The notes under the pieces: model-generated
Database searches by the model: none
The model's input: the letters and a program-made list of their open reading frames with translations, nothing else
Told to the model about the DNA's origin: nothing
Program-made: the position numbers and the translations under genes
Assembly (NCBI GenBank): GCA_016712225.1
Contig: JADJRL010000003.1
Span: 2,989,501-3,053,500, forward strand
Direction: 5' to 3'
Origin: Candidatus Defluviibacterium haderslevense
Lineage (GTDB): Bacteria; Bacteroidota; Bacteroidia; Chitinophagales; Saprospiraceae
Length of the DNA: 64,000 nucleotides
In this document: piece by piece, positions 61,033 to 64,000 of the stretch
How positions within the stretch are numbered: position 1 is the stretch's first letter
Layout: each line of letters starts with the position of its first letter

Positions 61033-63573
61033 CTAAGATTTTTTCGCAGTACCTACTTTAGTTGCTAGAATGATGTTGATTCCGTCTTTTGATTCGTTCA
61101 TTACAGCTTTCAGTTTACTACCTGCAGGTGGATTTTCCTGTAAGATAAATTCAGCTAGTGGATCTTCTAAGTATTTTTGAACCGCACGGTGCAAAGGGCG
61201 AGCTCCAAATTGTGGGTCAAAACCTTTATCAGCTAAGAAATCAACAGCGTCATCATTGAGGATTAACTCAAACCCCATTTGATCGATTCTTTTCAAAAGG
61301 GAGGCTACTACAATTTGGATAATTTGTAGCATATCTTTTTTCTCAAGATTATTAAACACCAGGACGTCATCTATTCGATTTAGAAATTCCGGTGAAAACG
61401 TTTTCTTGAGTGCATTTTGGATAACACCTTTAGCATGATCATCGGCATGTTCCATTCTCGTTTGGGTAGCAAAACCTACTCCCTGACCAAAATCCTTAAG
61501 CTGACGAGCTCCGATATTGGAGGTCATAATTATGATCGTATTTTTAAAATCTACTTTTCGTCCTAAACCATCCGTTAATAATCCTTCATCTAAAACCTGT
61601 AAAAGGATATTATATACATCCGGATGTGCTTTCTCAATTTCATCCAATAGAATTACAGCATATGGCTTACGTCTTACTTTCTCAGTCAATTGTCCACCTT
61701 CTTCGTAGCCAACATATCCCGGAGGAGCTCCTATTAAACGTGATACTGTGAATTTTTCCATATATTCACTCATATCTAATCGGACCAATGCATCTTCAGA
61801 GTCAAACAAGAATCTTGACAAAGCTTTAGCCATTTCCGTTTTTCCTACACCCGTAGGCCCCAGGAATATAAATGAACCTATGGGCTTTTTAGGGTCTTTT
61901 AAACCAACCCGATTCCGTTGAATAGCCTTGGTAATTTTAGATATGATTTCATCCTGACCAATGATAGATTTCTTGAGTTGGTCACCCATATTGACCAATT
62001 TTATACTTTCACTTTGGGCTACTTTTTTAACAGGAATGCCCGTCATCATGGCCACTACTTCTGCTATATCTTCTTCATTAACCGGGAATCGGGTAGACTT
62101 AGCTTCATCATCCCACTCTTGCTTAGCCTGTTCCAGTTTCTTTTGAAGTTTAGATTCAATATCCCGTAGATCGGCTGCTTTTTCATATTGCTGGCTTTTT
62201 ACCGCGATATTTTTTTGCTCTTTGATACTATCTATCTGTGCTTCAATTTCCTCAATATGTTTGGGAACATGGATGTTTTTTAAATGGACTCTTGCTCCAA
62301 CTTCATCCAAAACATCTATAGCTTTATCCGGTAAAAATCGATCAGAAATATATCGGTCACTCAATTTTACACAAGCTTTAATGGCCTCATCAGAGTAGGT
62401 AACGGAATGAAATTCCTCGTATTTTGACTTGATATTGTGTAGAATCTGATACGCTTCCTCCACACTTGGTGGGTTGATCATGACTTTTTGAAATCTTCGA
62501 TCTAAAGCACCATCTTTCTCAATATGTTGTCTGTATTCATCTAATGTAGATGCGCCAATACACTGCAATTCACCCCTGGCTAATGCAGGTTTGAAAATAT
62601 TTGAGGCATCCAAGGAACCTGTTGCGCCACCAGCACCAATGATGGTATGAATTTCATCAATAAACAAGATCACGTCTCTTGATTTTTCCAATTCATTCAT
62701 GATGGCTTTAATTCGTTCTTCGAATTGTCCTCTATACTTGGTTCCCGCTACAAGTGCAGCCAAATCCAACATAACAATTCGTTTATTGAATAGGGTCCTT
62801 GAGACTTTTTTTAGCATGATTCTTAAGGCTAATCCCTCAACAATGGCTGTTTTACCTACTCCCGGTTCACCAATTAAAATGGGATTATTTTTCTTTCTCC
62901 TACTCAATATCTGAGAAACCCGCTCAATTTCTTCTTCTCGCCCGATAATTGGGTCTAATTTTCCCTCTTCTGCAAGGCGGGTTACATCACGACCATAATT
63001 ATCCAAAACAGGCGTGGTAGACTTGGTATTTGGCTTTTTAGAATAGGTTGAACTTGAGCTTTGTTCTTCATCAAAAGATTCAGAATCACTGGACGATGAT
63101 GTAATTTCAGGGATGTCTTCAATATTGGAGTGTTGTGAGATATAATCTAACTCAGATCTATAGGCTTCATAATCAACATGAAATTGATCCAATATCACAC
63201 AAGCTAGATTATCATGATGTTTTAATATGGACAATAGTAGATGCTCAGGATAAATTTCATCCTCCTTACTTATTTTAGCTTCAAGATAAGTGAATTTTAG
63301 TACCTTTTCTGCCTGTTTATTCAAGGGAAGATTCCCAACCTGAAAAGCGGCTTCTTCACCTTTTTTAACCGGAATAGCCTCTTCGATGCGTTCTTTTAAT
63401 AGATTTAAGTCAATCTTAAGTGATTTTAATACTGAAATGGCTACGGTATCCTTTTCAGCAATCATGCCTAAAAGTATATGTTCAGTACCGATATAATCGT
63501 GGCCCAAGCGCAATGCTTCTTCGCGGCTATTGGACAACACTTTTTTGACTTTTTGAGAAAACCTTTTATTCAT
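61033..63573 (-). CDS. clpC: ClpC-type AAA+ unfoldase
   Basis: 846 residues: duplicated Clp N-domain (about 1-145), AAA-1 with Walker A GEPGVGKTAIVEG (about 229) and DEIHTIIGAGG, a UVR-like middle segment (IAVKSQQYEKAADLRDIESKL), AAA-2 with Walker A GPTGVGKTEMAKA and LDEIEKAHPDVYN, and a ClpB D2-small C-terminus (FDPQFGARPLHRAVQKYLEDPLAEFIL). With ClpP it degrades misfolded or tagged proteins. The UVR segment and the lack of the long ClpB M-domain favour ClpC over ClpB. Upstream of infC on the same strand. Confidence 0.94.
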   Translation of the reverse strand: MNKRFSQKVKKVLSNSREEALRLGHDYIGTEHILLGMIAEKDTVAISVLKSLKIDLNLLKERIEEAIPVKKGEEAAFQVGNLPLNKQAEKVLKFTYLEAKISKEDEIYPEHLLLSILKHHDNLACVILDQFHVDYEAYRSELDYISQHSNIEDIPEITSSSSDSESFDEEQSSSSTYSKKPNTKSTTPVLDNYGRDVTRLAEEGKLDPIIGREEEIERVSQILSRRKKNNPILIGEPGVGKTAIVEGLALRIMLKKVSRTLFNKRIVMLDLAALVAGTKYRGQFEERIKAIMNELEKSRDVILFIDEIHTIIGAGGATGSLDASNIFKPALARGELQCIGASTLDEYRQHIEKDGALDRRFQKVMINPPSVEEAYQILHNIKSKYEEFHSVTYSDEAIKACVKLSDRYISDRFLPDKAIDVLDEVGARVHLKNIHVPKHIEEIEAQIDSIKEQKNIAVKSQQYEKAADLRDIESKLQKKLEQAKQEWDDEAKSTRFPVNEEDIAEVVAMMTGIPVKKVAQSESIKLVNMGDQLKKSIIGQDEIISKITKAIQRNRVGLKDPKKPIGSFIFLGPTGVGKTEMAKALSRFLFDSEDALVRLDMSEYMEKFTVSRLIGAPPGYVGYEEGGQLTEKVRRKPYAVILLDEIEKAHPDVYNILLQVLDEGLLTDGLGRKVDFKNTIIIMTSNIGARQLKDFGQGVGFATQTRMEHADDHAKGVIQNALKKTFSPEFLNRIDDVLVFNNLEKKDMLQIIQIVVASLLKRIDQMGFELILNDDAVDFLADKGFDPQFGARPLHRAVQKYLEDPLAEFILQENPPAGSKLKAVMNESKDGINIILATKVGTAKKS

Positions 63574-63720
63574 TTTAAAATTTAGAAGGGTTCGTAATAA
63601 TAATTTTTTTTATCCAATAAAGTTCAAAAAACTTAATCAAACTCAAAGTCTTTAATGGCAAAGTTTAACAATAAAGTACATTTTGATACTATTAGTTCAA
63701 AGAATCGCTTTAAAGTTTAT

Positions 63721-63742
63721 TACTTTTGCTTTCCCAAAATTA
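63721..63742. promoter_or_regulatory. Overlapping divergent -7-like elements
   Basis: Plus strand TACTTTTG at 63721-63728 (110 bp before the STAS gene) and minus strand TAATTTTG at 63735-63742 (about 160 bp before clpC). They may be the divergent promoters of the two genes; no strong -33 partners. Confidence 0.35.
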
Positions 63743-63838
63743 ATACTTTTTTGGTTTTTGGAAACAAAATAGTTAGTAAATTAATAAATAAATAACTAAT
63801 TAGTAATATTTTAAATATTTGATTTAGAAATATATTTC

Positions 63839-64000
63839 ATGAAATATCAGATAGACAAACAAGAACGCTACTCCATTTTTAGCTTGGAAGAGGCCAATTT
63901 AAACTCGATTATTGCCCCACAATTGAAATCTGAGTTTGTTTTCTTTAGAAATGAGGGTGTAAGAAATCTTATTTTCGATTTAAAGGATGTCGATTATATT
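63839..64000 (+). CDS. STAS domain protein (anti-sigma factor antagonist-like), 5' end only
   Basis: The first 54 codons from ATG 63839, running off the window. MKYQIDKQERYSIFSLEEANLNSIIAPQLKSEFVFF followed by GVRNLIFDLKDVDYI has the beta-alpha-beta layout of Bacteroidota STAS proteins, in which the next motif would be the DSSGLG-type phosphorylation site (outside the window). Family call is good; function cannot be determined from the fragment. Confidence 0.75.
   Translation, partial: MKYQIDKQERYSIFSLEEANLNSIIAPQLKSEFVFFRNEGVRNLIFDLKDVDYI

Noticed and set aside
1..64000. tRNA, rRNA, SRP RNA or riboswitch genes
   Set aside because: Reading the gaps showed no cloverleaf-like T-arm sequence or other recognisable RNA gene; a covariance-model search would be needed to exclude small RNAs.

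Overview
The window is a contiguous low-GC chromosome segment from a Bacteroidota bacterium, most likely of the Saprospiria/Saprospiraceae type. Evidence for this: type IX secretion (T9SS) C-terminal sorting tails on large Cys-rich, HYR-like, SprB and PKD proteins; a Bacteroidota-style LptD; DUF3127, DUF5916 and DUF2795 proteins; many TTG/GTG starts; and repeated TANNTTTG elements (the Bacteroidota -7 consensus) just upstream of genes. No species can be named from the sequence alone.

Layout. 1-8.8 kb: the 3' end of a DegT/WecE-like aminotransferase, a lipoprotein, a small outer-membrane barrel, a giant HYR-like/dockerin/T9SS protein, an unknown secreted protein, a DUF3127 protein with an SSB-like tail and a small secreted protein. 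8.8-13.8 kb: envelope genes lptD, an amidase with a SPOR-like end, and an MlaD/MCE protein. 13.8-14.7 kb: a gene-free kilobase of degenerate repeats. 14.7-30.1 kb: the complete division and cell wall (dcw) cluster mraZ-rsmH-ftsL-ftsI-murE-mraY-murD-ftsW-murG-murC-ftsQ-ftsA-ftsZ, with candidate MraZ boxes in front and a strong terminator after ftsZ. 30.1-31.6 kb: an IS1380-like element with intact ends, a 5-bp target duplication and a frameshifted transposase, inserted just beyond the ftsZ terminator. 31.8-37.5 kb: a DUF5916 barrel protein and a BlaI/M56 (BlaR1-like) regulatory pair with two identical palindromic operators. 37.7-45.3 kb: a HExxH protein, DUF1761, exported MsrA, a basic secreted protein, a TonB-dependent receptor, a TMEM175 channel and an FtsE-like ATPase with degenerate motifs. 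45.3-56 kb: ffh, a thioredoxin-SprB-PKD-T9SS fusion, a second HYR-like/dockerin protein, a vanadium haloperoxidase and an unknown lipoprotein. 56.1-64 kb: cmk, DUF2795, queA, a MacB-type permease, the clpC-infC-rpmI-rplT run on the minus strand, and the start of a STAS protein.

How the genes work together. The 15-kb dcw block supplies nearly the whole lipid II pathway (MurC, D, E, MraY, MurG; MurF and Ddl are elsewhere) together with the septal synthase (FtsW, FtsI) and the FtsQ/L/A/Z divisome, probably under MraZ feedback. The upstream lptD, amidase and mlaD genes serve the outer membrane and septal wall. The three T9SS-tailed proteins are predicted to be surface-displayed or secreted. I found no defence island, CRISPR array, tRNA or rRNA. 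The most interesting non-genic signals are the MraZ boxes, a structured mraY leader with alternative hairpins and a possible pseudoknot, the twin BlaI operators, and the repeat cluster before mraZ.
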